NCBI RefSeq assembly: GCF_000746275.1
Contig: NZ_KN050828.1
Coordinates: 39,098 to 103,097 of the forward strand
DNA: 64,000 nucleotides
Direction of reading: 5' to 3'
Source: Thermopetrobacter sp. TC1
GTDB taxonomy: Bacteria; Pseudomonadota; Alphaproteobacteria; Rhizobiales; Aestuariivirgaceae
The notes below the pieces were generated by a model, which saw only the letters and a program-made list of their open reading frames with translations, was not told where the DNA came from and ran no database searches. Made by a program: the position numbers and the translations under genes. Positions 17,531 through 26,281 of the stretch are shown one piece after another (position 1 is the first letter of the stretch; the number at the start of each line of letters is the position of its first letter).

Positions 17531-18454
17531 TCAGCGGAACAGCGCCAGCACGGTCTGGCTGGTGGCATTGGCGATGCTGAGCGCCTGCACGCCGAGCTGC
17601 TGCTGCACCTGCAGCGCCTGCAGCCGGGTGGATTCGGCGTTCATGTCGGCATCCACCAGCTGGCCGACACCGCGGTCGATGGCATCCATGAGAGAGGAAA
17701 CGAAGTCCTTCTGCATGTCGATGCGCGTCTTGGCGGCGCCGAGGTTGCTGGCGGCCGTGGTCATGGAGGAAATGGCCCCGTCCACCTTGCCGATGATCTC
17801 CTCGAGATCCTGCAGATCGGCAGCGGAATCCGTGATGCCGGAAATATCCAGCGTGGCCACGGAGAAGGTGCGACCGCCGGTGGTGGTATACTCCTTGTCC
17901 AGAATGCCCGAGGCGGTGCCGGAAGCATCATAGAGCTTCAGGCTGTTGACATCGATGCTCAGGGTCTGGACCTTCACGCCGCTGTCGGTGCGGGTGAAGG
18001 AAGCCACCACCGTCTTGGTGGCGTTGTAGCCGGAGGCCGAGGAATCGACGCTCAGCCAGTTCTCACCGGAGAACGAGGCCGAATCGGCGATGCTCTTGAG
18101 CTGGTTCTGCAGCTCGTCGATCTCGGCCTGGATGGCGCTGCGATCGACACCCGGCGAACGGGCCGCGACCAGCTTGGCCTTGATCTCACCCACCACCTCG
18201 ATGGCCTTGTCCATGGCGGTGTAGGCCACATCCACGGTGGCAGCACCCAGGCCCAGCGCGTCCTTCACGGCAGACAGGGCCTTGTTGTCCGAACGCATGG
18301 TGGTGGCGATGGACCAGTAGGCCGCGTTGTCCGCCGCGGTGGCAACACGATAACCGGTGGAGATGCGGTTCTGGGTCTGAGCTAAGGCCTTGTTGGTCTG
18401 ATTGAGGCTCTGCAGAGCCGTCATGGCGGATGCATTCGTCCGAATGCTGAACAT
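17531..18454 (-). CDS. fliC: Flagellin
   Basis: The filament subunit. The conserved N-terminal D0/D1 region is present (SIRTNASAMTALQSLN, then RISTGYRVATAADNAAYW), as is the C-terminal D1/D0 region ending in QALSIANATSQTVLALFR. The central domain is short, giving 307 residues, as in compact alphaproteobacterial flagellins. The ATG at 18454 follows AGGAAAGGGG. It is the only flagellin gene in the window and flaF/flbT are not nearby. The leader carries two perfect hairpins. Confidence 0.96.
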   Translation of the reverse strand: MFSIRTNASAMTALQSLNQTNKALAQTQNRISTGYRVATAADNAAYWSIATTMRSDNKALSAVKDALGLGAATVDVAYTAMDKAIEVVGEIKAKLVAARSPGVDRSAIQAEIDELQNQLKSIADSASFSGENWLSVDSSASGYNATKTVVASFTRTDSGVKVQTLSIDVNSLKLYDASGTASGILDKEYTTTGGRTFSVATLDISGITDSAADLQDLEEIIGKVDGAISSMTTAASNLGAAKTRIDMQKDFVSSLMDAIDRGVGQLVDADMNAESTRLQALQVQQQLGVQALSIANATSQTVLALFR

Positions 18455-18790
18455 GGCTTGCCCCTTTCCTACTCTGATTGACGCAATACTCACTTTCTCG
18501 GGGAAGCATGTCGGACTCGCACCGACATGACGGAAGCGGCTTCATGCCTTTGAATGCCTGCAGACGGACCTCATGTCCGGGGAGGGAAACGCGGGAGATC
18601 ATCTCCCGTGGCATCCAATCCGTCATTGGAGATGCACCGCCAAGCATGCGGATCACGATTTAAGATTCCGCAAAACGAATTGGTTAAAATGTATTCAATT
18701 CCTGCGCGATTCCGGGACGACCATACAGCACACCCCCTTGTCCGCGGCACTGACAAGGGAAAGGCCCGTTTGCGCCACGTCCTTCGATGA
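18455..18790 (-). promoter_or_regulatory. Flagellin upstream region with leader hairpins
   Basis: The gap between flagellin and fliP has no gene. Two perfect hairpins lie in the probable flagellin leader: ATGTCGG/CCGACAT at 18508-18528 and CGGGAGA/TCTCCCG around 18592-18608. A third, CCCTTGTC/GACAAGGG at 18729-18753, lies just past the fliP stop and may end that operon, though without a T run. In Caulobacter and Brucella FlbT acts on flagellin leaders; similar control here is only a suggestion. I could not place a sigma-28 or sigma-54 promoter. Confidence 0.4.
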
Positions 18791-19672
18791 TCAGTAGAAG
18801 GAGCGGACGAGGCCGCCGGCGAGCAGGCTCCAGCCGTCGATGAGCACGAAGAAGAGGATCTTGAACGGCAGGGAGATGATGGTGGGGGGCAGCATCATCA
18901 TGCCCATGGACATGACAATGGTGGCCACGATGAGATCGATAACGAGGAAGGGCAGAAGCAGCAGAAAGCCGATCTCAAACCCCCGGCGCAGCTCCGAAAT
19001 CATGAAGGCAGGCACGAGAATGCGCAAGGGCACTTCGCCGGCGTTTTCCTGCGCCTTTTCCGGAACGGGTGTTTCCCTGCCCTCCTCCTGCTGCTTGCCG
19101 CCGGCGTTTTCGGCAATGTCGCGAAACAGGGCGAGGTCCTTCTCCCGCACGTGATCGAGCATGAATTCGCGGAAAGGCGCAACGATGCGCTTAAAGGCCT
19201 CCTCATGGGTGATGCGGTTGTCCATGAGCGGGCGCACGCCGTTATTCCAGGCCTTTTCCAGCGTGGGCTGCATGACGAAGAAGGTCATGAACAGGGCAAG
19301 GGAGATGAGAATGAGATTGGCCGGCGTGGTCTGCAGCCCAAGGCCCGCCCGCAGAAAGGCCAGCGCCACGATGATGCGGGTGAAGCTGGTGACCATGATG
19401 AGAAGCCCCGGCGCCAGGGAAAGCACGGTGAGCAGGGCCACGACCTCCACGATGCGGCCGGTGACGGTGCCGTCGGGGCTGGCGAGCAGATCGCGCAAGG
19501 TGGTCTGCGTCTCCTGCGCCGCGGCGGGAGAGGCGGCGAAGAGCAGAACGATAGGCAGCACGAGCACAAGCGCGCGCATGAATGACACAGACGCGCGCCG
19601 CCTTGGCGGGCAGGAGCGCGCGGCGGGCCCATGCCGCAAGGATGGCTCTTTCGTGCCGATGTCTCTGCTCAT
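18791..19672 (-). CDS. fliP: Flagellar type III export protein FliP
   Basis: A core export-gate membrane protein. It has the family pattern: signal-like hydrophobic start, paired membrane segments with LAPGLLIMVTSFTRIIVAL and LGLQTTPANLILISLALF, a cytoplasmic or periplasmic insert, then the FMISELRRGFEIGFLLLLPFL segment. ATG 19672 overlaps the fliL stop (ATGA), implying coupling, but adds 31 mostly basic residues before the hydrophobic start. ATG 19579 gives a more usual signal peptide. It is the last gene of the minus-strand operon. Confidence 0.95.
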   Translation of the reverse strand: MSRDIGTKEPSLRHGPAARSCPPRRRASVSFMRALVLVLPIVLLFAASPAAAQETQTTLRDLLASPDGTVTGRIVEVVALLTVLSLAPGLLIMVTSFTRIIVALAFLRAGLGLQTTPANLILISLALFMTFFVMQPTLEKAWNNGVRPLMDNRITHEEAFKRIVAPFREFMLDHVREKDLALFRDIAENAGGKQQEEGRETPVPEKAQENAGEVPLRILVPAFMISELRRGFEIGFLLLLPFLVIDLIVATIVMSMGMMMLPPTIISLPFKILFFVLIDGWSLLAGGLVRSFY

Positions 19673-20382
19673 TCCTCGACCACTAAAGAGAGGATGACGA
19701 ATTCCTTCACGCGCCCGCCGGAGCGGATGGCGGCGCGTTCCGTGAGATCGTCACGCAGGTAGGCAAGGTTGCCGGCGCCTTCGAGATCCTTCAGCGACAG
19801 CGTGCGCAGGTAGGCATGCACATCCTCCTGAATGAGCGCGGCGAGCGCCGGAATGCCGCCAATTTCCACCGCTTCAACCCCTTCGCCCTTCCCTTCGCCT
19901 TCCTCTGCGGATGCGGCAGCCTTTTCTTCCTCCTTTCCGGCCTTTTCCTCTTCCGCGGTCTCTTCCTCATCGCCTGCGGGCTTTTCCTCGGCGAGGATGA
20001 TCGCCCCCTCCAGCCGCACCCAGGCGCGGAAGGGCTTTCTTAAGTTCGTGGTGACGGGCTTTAGGCGCACAAGGGTGACATCGCCGCGGTAAATATCGGC
20101 AAGTCCGCGCTGAGGAGCATCATGCGCCTGTGACGGATTTTCCGCCCTGCCATGTTCGCCCGCATCGGCTGTCTTCGCTTCTTTCGCGTTTTCCGCCTGT
20201 TCCTTGCGGGCCAAAGCGGCCTTTGCCTTTTCCGCCTCGGCGAACTTGGGCGCCAGCATGAAGGCCAGCCCCGCACCGGCGCCGGCGGCGAACACGGCGG
20301 CGATGGCAAGGCCGATGATGAAGCCCTTGCCCCCTTGCGCTTTCGGTTGCTCCTTAAGTGTGTCGTTCTGCTCCTCGGCCAT
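19669..20382 (-). CDS. fliL: Flagellar basal-body protein FliL
   Basis: A single-pass inner-membrane protein that surrounds and supports the stator. The membrane segment is near residues 19-45 (GFIIGLAIAAVFAAGAGAG). The periplasmic part is interrupted by long Ala/Glu/Lys-rich stretches (about 48-90 and 135-170), making it 237 residues, longer than enteric FliL (about 155). The C terminus LKDLEGAGNLAYLRDDLTER is typical. It overlaps fliP by four bases. Confidence 0.9.
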   Translation of the reverse strand: MAEEQNDTLKEQPKAQGGKGFIIGLAIAAVFAAGAGAGLAFMLAPKFAEAEKAKAALARKEQAENAKEAKTADAGEHGRAENPSQAHDAPQRGLADIYRGDVTLVRLKPVTTNLRKPFRAWVRLEGAIILAEEKPAGDEEETAEEEKAGKEEEKAAASAEEGEGKGEGVEAVEIGGIPALAALIQEDVHAYLRTLSLKDLEGAGNLAYLRDDLTERAAIRSGGRVKEFVILSLVVEE

Positions 20383-20418
20383 GGATCGGGCCCTTTGCGT
20401 TTTTTCTCTGTGCTGCGA

Positions 20419-21171
20419 TCAGAACGGGTTGAACATGTCGATCAGCTGCTGGCCCCAGCCCGGCTGCTGCACCTCGGTGATGCGGCCGCGGCCGCCATAG
20501 GAGATGCGGGCCTCGGCAATCTTGTCATAGGAGACGGTGTTCTCCTGGGTGATGTCCTCGGGGCGCACGATGCCGGAGATGCGCAGCACGCGCAGCTCGT
20601 GATTGACCCGCACCTCCTGCTGACCGGAAATGACGAAGTTGCCATTGGGCAGCACGCGGATGATGGTGGCGGCGATGGCAAGCTTGATCTTTTCGGAGCG
20701 GGCAACGCCGCCCTTGCCCTTGAATTTCGAGCCGGTGCCGAGGCTGCCGGTGCCGGAGAGCGAGGATTTGGTCTCGAACTTCGGGGTATCGGTGGCCTCC
20801 GTACTGTAGGAAAAATCCATGCCCAGCTTGCCGTTCATGTCGGAGGATTTTTCGCGGCTGGTCATGTTGTCGAGCTTGGCCCAGTCGTCGATCTGGATGA
20901 GGACGGTGACGACATCGCCGGCATTGCGGGCGCGCTGATCATGAAACATGCTCTCCTTGCCCTCTGGCCACAGGGAATAGTGCGCCGGCTGCGGCTGCGG
21001 CTTGGGCGGTGCGACGACGGGACCGATGGAGGCCGTCATGCCGGTGCCGATGGGCGAGAGATCCGGCGCCTTTCCGATATCCTCGAGATTGGCGGTGCAG
21101 GCGGAAAGAAGAGCGCCCAGCGCCAGGGCGGCAAACGGTCTTATTCCGGCATTGATGGCACAATAAGGCAT
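20419..21171 (-). CDS. flgH: Flagellar L-ring protein FlgH
   Basis: An outer-membrane lipoprotein that forms the L-ring around the rod. The signal sequence ends in the lipobox LLSAC, with the lipidated Cys at about residue 25. Family segments include DQRARNAGDVVTVLI and the C-terminal ISGIVRPEDITQENTVSYDK. The 250 residues are normal. Its ATG overlaps the motE stop by one base. Confidence 0.96.
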   Translation of the reverse strand: MPYCAINAGIRPFAALALGALLSACTANLEDIGKAPDLSPIGTGMTASIGPVVAPPKPQPQPAHYSLWPEGKESMFHDQRARNAGDVVTVLIQIDDWAKLDNMTSREKSSDMNGKLGMDFSYSTEATDTPKFETKSSLSGTGSLGTGSKFKGKGGVARSEKIKLAIAATIIRVLPNGNFVISGQQEVRVNHELRVLRISGIVRPEDITQENTVSYDKIAEARISYGGRGRITEVQQPGWGQQLIDMFNPF

Positions 21172-21875
21172 CAGTTGGTCCCTCCCGCTGCGGCCTGTCC
21201 GCCGCCGCTGCCTGTGAAGGCGCGGCCCGGCTGGCCAACGGCGCTTTCAGCCACGCGGCCGACGATGACATTGACAAGACGGCCGGCAATCTTGGGATCC
21301 ATCTCCATGAGAATGGCGGAGGCCTTCTCCGGCTTCATGCCGGTGAGCAGGGCAACGGCGACGGCATATTCCATGTGACGGATCTGCTGGGCAGCGGCAT
21401 CCGGCTCCATTTTCTCGTAGACCTTGAGCATGGAGGCGGTGACGCGGCGGGTGATGGCCTCACGCTTCTTCACCCATACCTCGAACTCGGCTCGCTTGCG
21501 TTCCAGCCGTTCGGTGAGCTCCACAAGGCGGCGCTCCATCTGCTCGATCTTCCGCTTCTGGCGGAGATAGCGGGCATCGCGGGCCTGATCGGCGATGTTG
21601 TAGCAATAGCGCTGATAGTCCTTGCGGATCTCCGCAGGCAACCGGGGAGGAAGGAGATGGTTCTTGCGCTTCTTTTCCTTTTCCTCTGCCGCTGCGGCCT
21701 TGTCTTTCGTCTTTTCCTTCGCGCCTTCAGCCTTGCCATGCTCTTGCGCCGGAGCGTCATGCGCACCCGCGCCCGCCGCCCAAACCGGGGCAGAAACGGG
21801 CAGCGCAAGGAATGAGGCCAGCGCCAGCACCGCCGGTATGCGCATGATGGATTTTCTGCCCTTGCCCAAGATCAT
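21171..21875 (-). CDS. motE: MotE-family motility protein
   Basis: In rhizobia MotE is a periplasmic chaperone-like protein for the motor protein MotC. The start at 21875 follows GGGAGG with ideal spacing and lies 10 bases after flgI. A signal peptide ends near AAGAGA. A Lys/Glu/Ala-rich linker follows, then a coiled coil (about residues 105-160) and a C-terminal MgtE-N-like fold (AAQQIRHMEYAVAVALLTGM, MDPKIAGRLVNVIV). Length 234. Position between flgI and flgH is the rhizobial one. Confidence 0.85.
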   Translation of the reverse strand: MILGKGRKSIMRIPAVLALASFLALPVSAPVWAAGAGAHDAPAQEHGKAEGAKEKTKDKAAAAEEKEKKRKNHLLPPRLPAEIRKDYQRYCYNIADQARDARYLRQKRKIEQMERRLVELTERLERKRAEFEVWVKKREAITRRVTASMLKVYEKMEPDAAAQQIRHMEYAVAVALLTGMKPEKASAILMEMDPKIAGRLVNVIVGRVAESAVGQPGRAFTGSGGGQAAAGGTN

Positions 21876-21885
21876 CGCCGCCTCC

Positions 21886-23082
21886 CTATTGCACCACGAG
21901 CTCGGCCTGCAGGGCGCCCGCCGACTTGATGGCCTGCAGGATGGCAATGATGTCCTTGGGCTTGACGCCAAGACGGTTGAGCGCGGTAACCAGGCGCTCA
22001 AGGCTTGTGCCCTTCAGGATGGCGACATTGGCCTTCTTCTCCTGCGTGGCCACGAAGGTCTGGGGCAGGATTACCGTCTCGCCGTTGGAGAAGGGCGCGG
22101 GCTGGGAGGCAACAGGCAGCTCGGTGATTTTCACCGTGAGGTTGCCCTGGGTGACGGCCACGGTGGAGATGCGCACATTGTGCCCGATGACGACGGTGCC
22201 GGTGCGCTCATCGATGACAACGCGGGCGGGCGTATCCGGCTGCACCACGAGGTTGCCGATTTCGGCCAGCAGGCGGTTGACGCGGATGTTTTCGGGCCGC
22301 CTGACGAAAACCGCCCGCAGATCGCGCGCAGCGGCAATGGGGCGGCCAAAGCGCTTTCTCGCCCAGGCATTGATGGCGGCGGCGATGCGTTCGGCGGTAT
22401 TGAAATCCGGATTGTTCAGGCTGAGCACGAGGACCTTCTTGTCATGAAAATCGCCTTTCAGCTCGCGCTCGATGATGGCGCCGTTGGGAATGCGCGCGGC
22501 GGTGGGCACGCCCTGCGTCACCTGCGCCGCCTGCCCCTGAGCATTGAAACCGGAGATGACAAGCTGGCCCTGGGCGACGGCATAGACCTTGCCGTCCGCG
22601 CCTTTCAGCGGCGTGAGCACCAGGGTGCCGCCCTGCAGGGAGGTGGCATCGCCGAGGGATGAGACGGTCACATCCACGCGCGTGCCCTTGAGCGCAAAGG
22701 GAGGCAGCGTGGCGGTGACCAGAACCGAAGCGACATTGCGGCTGCGCGAGGCGCCGCGGGCAAACTTGGCGCCGAGGCGCTCCAGCATGGCGCGCAGGGA
22801 CTGTTCGGTAAAGGGCGAGCCGCGCATGGAATCACCGGTGCCATTAAGGCCGACGACGAGGCCATAGCCGATGAGCTGATTGTCGCGCACGCCGAGAACG
22901 GAGGTGATGTCCTTGATGCGCACCGCGGCCTGGAGATGCGCCGCCTGCAGGACAGACAGGGCCACCATGAGCGCCAGAACAAGCCTTCCTGCATGACGCT
23001 TGCACCCGGCACGTGCAAACGGGCGGGAAAGGATCCCGGAGGTACTGCCGCATCGGCTGGCGTATGTCTCTGTTCGCCTCAT
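21886..23082 (-). CDS. flgI: Flagellar P-ring protein FlgI
   Basis: A periplasmic ring protein around the rod, anchored to peptidoglycan. Mature family sequence starts after the signal (VRIKDITSVLGVRDNQLIGY) and runs to the expected end (GVKPKDIIAILQAIKSAGAL). ATG 23082 overlaps the flgA stop (ATGA) and gives a long basic region before the hydrophobic signal core, about 53 residues in total. No better in-frame start is visible. Length 398. Confidence 0.96.
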   Translation of the reverse strand: MRRTETYASRCGSTSGILSRPFARAGCKRHAGRLVLALMVALSVLQAAHLQAAVRIKDITSVLGVRDNQLIGYGLVVGLNGTGDSMRGSPFTEQSLRAMLERLGAKFARGASRSRNVASVLVTATLPPFALKGTRVDVTVSSLGDATSLQGGTLVLTPLKGADGKVYAVAQGQLVISGFNAQGQAAQVTQGVPTAARIPNGAIIERELKGDFHDKKVLVLSLNNPDFNTAERIAAAINAWARKRFGRPIAAARDLRAVFVRRPENIRVNRLLAEIGNLVVQPDTPARVVIDERTGTVVIGHNVRISTVAVTQGNLTVKITELPVASQPAPFSNGETVILPQTFVATQEKKANVAILKGTSLERLVTALNRLGVKPKDIIAILQAIKSAGALQAELVVQ

Positions 23083-23738
23083 GGCTTCTTCACCAGAACG
23101 GTGCCGTCCGGCTGGGCGATGCCATAGACGGTGCGGCCAGAATCGACATTGCGCACGGCCACCAGCCGGCCGGCGGCGGCATCTTCCAGCGCCGTGGCCA
23201 GGGCGGTGATCTCAAGGCCACCCTCGCGGAAGATCAGACGCACGGTCTTGCCCTTGCGCACCACATAGGGCGCGGAAAGGGCGGCAGCGGGTATGGGCCG
23301 GTTGCGCACAAGCGTGCGCACGGCCATGCGGCCGATGATGGCGCGGGCATCATCGACGAAACCCGCCGCACGATCCCTGGGCCAGGGGCGGGTGCGCAGC
23401 ATGGAGGCGTCGATCACCTGCCCCGGATAGATGGTGACGGCGGGAACGGGGAGCGGCGCATAGCGGCTTTCGCGACGGGAGAGGGAGGCGGTGCGGCGCG
23501 CCTGTTCGGCCTGCAGGGCCAGCTCCTCCACCGTGAGGGCGCGGGCCTGCGGGATGAGATCCGTTTTCATGCCGATCGCCGCAAGGAACGCAAGCGCAAG
23601 GACGGTGCCTGCCCCGGCAAGGGCCAGGCAAAGCCGTGTTTTTTTCCGTTCAGGCGTGCGCAGTTGGCGCGCATGTACCTTTCGGTTGGCACGATGGGCC
23701 CCGGCGGGAAGATAAGCGTATGTGCCTGCTGCCTTCAT
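23079..23738 (-). CDS. flgA: Flagellar P-ring assembly chaperone FlgA
   Basis: A periplasmic chaperone for FlgI polymerisation. After a basic N terminus there is a hydrophobic signal or anchor near residues 36-57. A SAF-like domain follows (VTIYPGQVIDASMLRTR), and the C-terminal part (VVRKGKTVRLIFREGGLEIT) matches FlgA. Length 219. It overlaps flgI by four bases. Confidence 0.9.
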   Translation of the reverse strand: MKAAGTYAYLPAGAHRANRKVHARQLRTPERKKTRLCLALAGAGTVLALAFLAAIGMKTDLIPQARALTVEELALQAEQARRTASLSRRESRYAPLPVPAVTIYPGQVIDASMLRTRPWPRDRAAGFVDDARAIIGRMAVRTLVRNRPIPAAALSAPYVVRKGKTVRLIFREGGLEITALATALEDAAAGRLVAVRNVDSGRTVYGIAQPDGTVLVKKP

Positions 23739-23802
23739 GGCACCTGTCCTGCCCTCATGGCACGTTCAAGGCCTTGAACCTCAAAGCGGCCTTCCGGCTT
23801 TG

Positions 23803-24585
23803 TCAGCGCCGCGAGACGGTGCTGAGCATCTCGTCCACGGCCTGAATGACCTTCGAGTTCATCTCATAGGCGCGCTGGGCGGTAATGAGCTCGGTGATCT
23901 CCTTGACGGCATCGACATTGGAGGATTCGAGAAAGCCCTGGCGCACCTGCCCGAAGCCCGGATCGCCCGGCGCCCCGACGACGGCGGTGCCGGAGGCTTC
24001 CGTTTCGCGGAAGAGATTGTCGCCGATGGGCTCCAGGCCGACGTCATTGGCGAACAAGGCGAGCGAAAGCCGGCCCAAAGGCTGCAGCTCGCGCTGATTG
24101 GGCATGCGAGCAAAGACCTGCCCGTCGGGATTGACGATGACGTCGATGGCATCCTGCGGAATGGTGATCGGCGGCAAGACCTGATAGCCGTCGATGGTGA
24201 CGAGCTGGCCTTGCGCATTGCGGTTGAAGGCGCCGGAGCGGGTATAGAGCGTTTCGCCATCCGGGCCCTGAATGCGAAACCAGCCACGGCCGACCAGGGC
24301 AATGTCCAGCCGGTTTCCGGTATTGGCCAGCGAGCCCTGCTCGAAAAGCTTGCGAATAGCAGCGGTGCGCACGCCAAGGCCCAGGGCCTTGCCCTCCGGC
24401 ACCACACCTTCGCCGCCGCGTGCCGCCGTGCCCGGCATGCGCTCGATCTGATAGAGGAGATCCGTGAACTCGGCACGGGCGCGCTTGAAACCGGTGGTGT
24501 TGATGTTGGCGATGTTGTTGGCGATGACCTCGACATTGAGCTGCTGGGCCAGCATGCCGGTCGCCGCGATAGCCAAAGCGCGCAT
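23803..24585 (-). CDS. flgG: Flagellar distal rod protein FlgG
   Basis: Forms the distal rod. The N terminus has the rod/hook signature [19 protein letters not shown] and the C terminus the coiled region [20 protein letters not shown]. At 260 residues it is standard. The next gene upstream, fliE, is 250 bases away, and that gap holds a copy of the MITE-like repeat. Confidence 0.97.
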   Translation of the reverse strand: MRALAIAATGMLAQQLNVEVIANNIANINTTGFKRARAEFTDLLYQIERMPGTAARGGEGVVPEGKALGLGVRTAAIRKLFEQGSLANTGNRLDIALVGRGWFRIQGPDGETLYTRSGAFNRNAQGQLVTIDGYQVLPPITIPQDAIDVIVNPDGQVFARMPNQRELQPLGRLSLALFANDVGLEPIGDNLFRETEASGTAVVGAPGDPGFGQVRQGFLESSNVDAVKEITELITAQRAYEMNSKVIQAVDEMLSTVSRR

Positions 24586-24665
24586 GGATCACTCCTCTCT
24601 GATCGTCTCTTTTTTCGTTTTATGCGTCTCGCCTTGCTCCACAGGGGTATTCACATCCCACCGCA

Positions 24666-24805
24666 CGACACTACGACACAACATTGCCATCTTCCTCGTC
24701 ACCCCGGCGAAAGCCTTAGGTCTCGTGCCGCAAATGCATGCATGTATGGCCTGAGATACCGGCTTTCGCCGGTATGACGATATCTGTGTCGCGTAGTGTG
24801 GTCAT
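24666..24805 (-). repeat. MITE-like element R1, copy A
   Basis: Core 24698-24778 is bounded by inverted ends GTCACCCCGGCGAAAGCC and GGCTTTCGCCGGTATGAC. An outer, less perfect inverted repeat rich in CACAC(T/G)ACACAAC flanks it. The sequence matches copy B at 39652-39782 in reverse orientation over about 130 bases. It encodes no protein and sits inside the flagellar operon between fliE and flgG. Confidence 0.75.
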
Positions 24806-24834
24806 CCACATTGGTTTGATCATCGAGTGTGTCA

Positions 24835-25161
24835 TCAGATCTGCATGCGGCTGATTTCCTGCCAGGCGGCGATGAGCTTGTTGCGGATGGCCAGAGCCGT
24901 GGAGAGGGTGCGCTCCGCTTCCATGACCTTGTCCACCACCTGCTGGATGTTCGCCTCGCCGAGCATGGCCTGCATGGAGACCGTCTCGGCCGTCTGCAGG
25001 GTGTTGACGGCCCGATCGGCCGCGGCCTTGAGCGCGGCGGCGAAATCCGCCTGCCCTGCGGCGGAAACCTTTGCGGCCGGGCCGCTTCCCTGCGGTGGAC
25101 GCAATTGCAGGCTGGGCGCCATGCCGCTCAATCCCGTCAGACCGCCGATGGATTCGATCAT
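24835..25161 (-). CDS. fliE: Flagellar hook-basal body protein FliE
   Basis: Links the MS-ring to the rod. The short 108-residue protein has the family C-terminal half (AMLGEANIQQVVDKVMEAER, then IRNKLIAAWQEISRMQI). It follows flgC after 41 bases in the flgB-flgC-fliE order. Confidence 0.95.
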   Translation of the reverse strand: MIESIGGLTGLSGMAPSLQLRPPQGSGPAAKVSAAGQADFAAALKAAADRAVNTLQTAETVSMQAMLGEANIQQVVDKVMEAERTLSTALAIRNKLIAAWQEISRMQI

Positions 25162-25202
25162 CGCTGTTCACTCCGACATCATCGTTCCTTCATCCGGCCG
25201 CG

Positions 25203-25628
25203 TCAGCCGCCGGCGCGCAAAAGATCGATGGTGAGCACCACGATCTGCTGCGCCTGACGCACCACCTGCAGGTTGGCCTGATAGATGCGCGCGGCATCCT
25301 TCAAATCGGCCATTTCGATCAGGGGATTGACATTGGGCATCTTGACGAAACCGCGCTCATCAGCAGCGGGATGACCGGGGTTGTATTCCAGGCGAAATGG
25401 CGAGGGATCGGTGCTGTAGCGGGCAATGCGCACCGTATCCACGCCCGCCTGCCTGTCGAGTTCGGCAACGAAGCTGATGGTCTTACGCCGGTAGGGATCG
25501 GCACCGGGGGTGGCGCCGGTGCTGCGGGCGTTGGCCAGGTTCTGCGCGGCCACCAGCATGCGCTCGGATTGGGCATGCAGCCCGGCGGCGGCCACCTTGA
25601 TCGGTGCGAGAAGCGGATCTGCCGTCAT
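25203..25628 (-). CDS. flgC: Flagellar proximal rod protein FlgC
   Basis: A proximal rod subunit. The N terminus carries the rod motif (AQSERMLVAAQNLANARSTG) and the C terminus the pairing helix (EMADLKDAARIYQANLQVVR). The PNVNP segment typical of FlgC is present (VKMPNVNPLIEM). Length 141. It lies 74 bases after flgB. Confidence 0.96.
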   Translation of the reverse strand: MTADPLLAPIKVAAAGLHAQSERMLVAAQNLANARSTGATPGADPYRRKTISFVAELDRQAGVDTVRIARYSTDPSPFRLEYNPGHPAADERGFVKMPNVNPLIEMADLKDAARIYQANLQVVRQAQQIVVLTIDLLRAGG

Positions 25629-25702
25629 CGTTTTCGCCCTTCATTCCTCATCTGCGGCGGCCGGTGCGGGCCATCGGTGCGTTGGCGCTGGCTTTTTTGC
25701 AA

Positions 25703-26083
25703 TCAGAGGCCGTCTTTCAGCGCCTGCAGGACCATGCGGTGAAAGGTGCGCACAAGCGAGGTGTTCAGCCGATAGGCGCGCACGCTTTCCGCGCCCTTCA
25801 TCAGCTCATCCTCCAGCGCCACGGTGTTGCCCGAATGGCTCTTGCGGGCATCAACGATCTCCCGTGTCTCCGGCCGCGCCGGCCCTTCCGCGCCCAGCAG
25901 GTTGAAATGCGCAGCATGCGTGCGCGCCATTTGCAGGCCCTCGTTTTCCAGCACCACGCGAAACGGCACCACTTCGCGGGCGCGATAGCCGGGGGTCGCG
26001 GCATTGGCGACGTTGGCCGCGATCACGCCCAGGCGCGCGGAAAGCCATGCGTTCTTCTGACTGGCCAGTGCGAAGAGATCCAT
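25703..26083 (-). CDS. flgB: Flagellar proximal rod protein FlgB
   Basis: A proximal rod subunit and first gene of the minus-strand rod/ring/export operon. The rod motif is present (VIAANVANAATPGYRAREV) and the C-terminal helix ends the protein. I start at ATG 26083 for 126 residues; an in-frame ATG at 26101 is also possible. Much longer open frame upstream overlaps the divergent DUF72 gene and is rejected. The operon promoter should lie in the 198-base divergent gap. Confidence 0.93.
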   Translation of the reverse strand: MDLFALASQKNAWLSARLGVIAANVANAATPGYRAREVVPFRVVLENEGLQMARTHAAHFNLLGAEGPARPETREIVDARKSHSGNTVALEDELMKGAESVRAYRLNTSLVRTFHRMVLQALKDGL

Positions 26084-26281
26084 GCCGCAGCTCCATGCCA
26101 TGCTTCCTCGGCCGGCGAGGCAGCCAGAGCCACCACGCCACCATCCCATCGCGAAGCTATGGCCCGCGGCTTGTCCGAAACTTGCCAGAGAACGATCCCG
26201 GCTTCTGGAAAGGGACTTGGCCGGATCGGTGCATTGCCGCACCATGGGCATGCAGGCGGCCTGAAAACGGGACATGACGAC

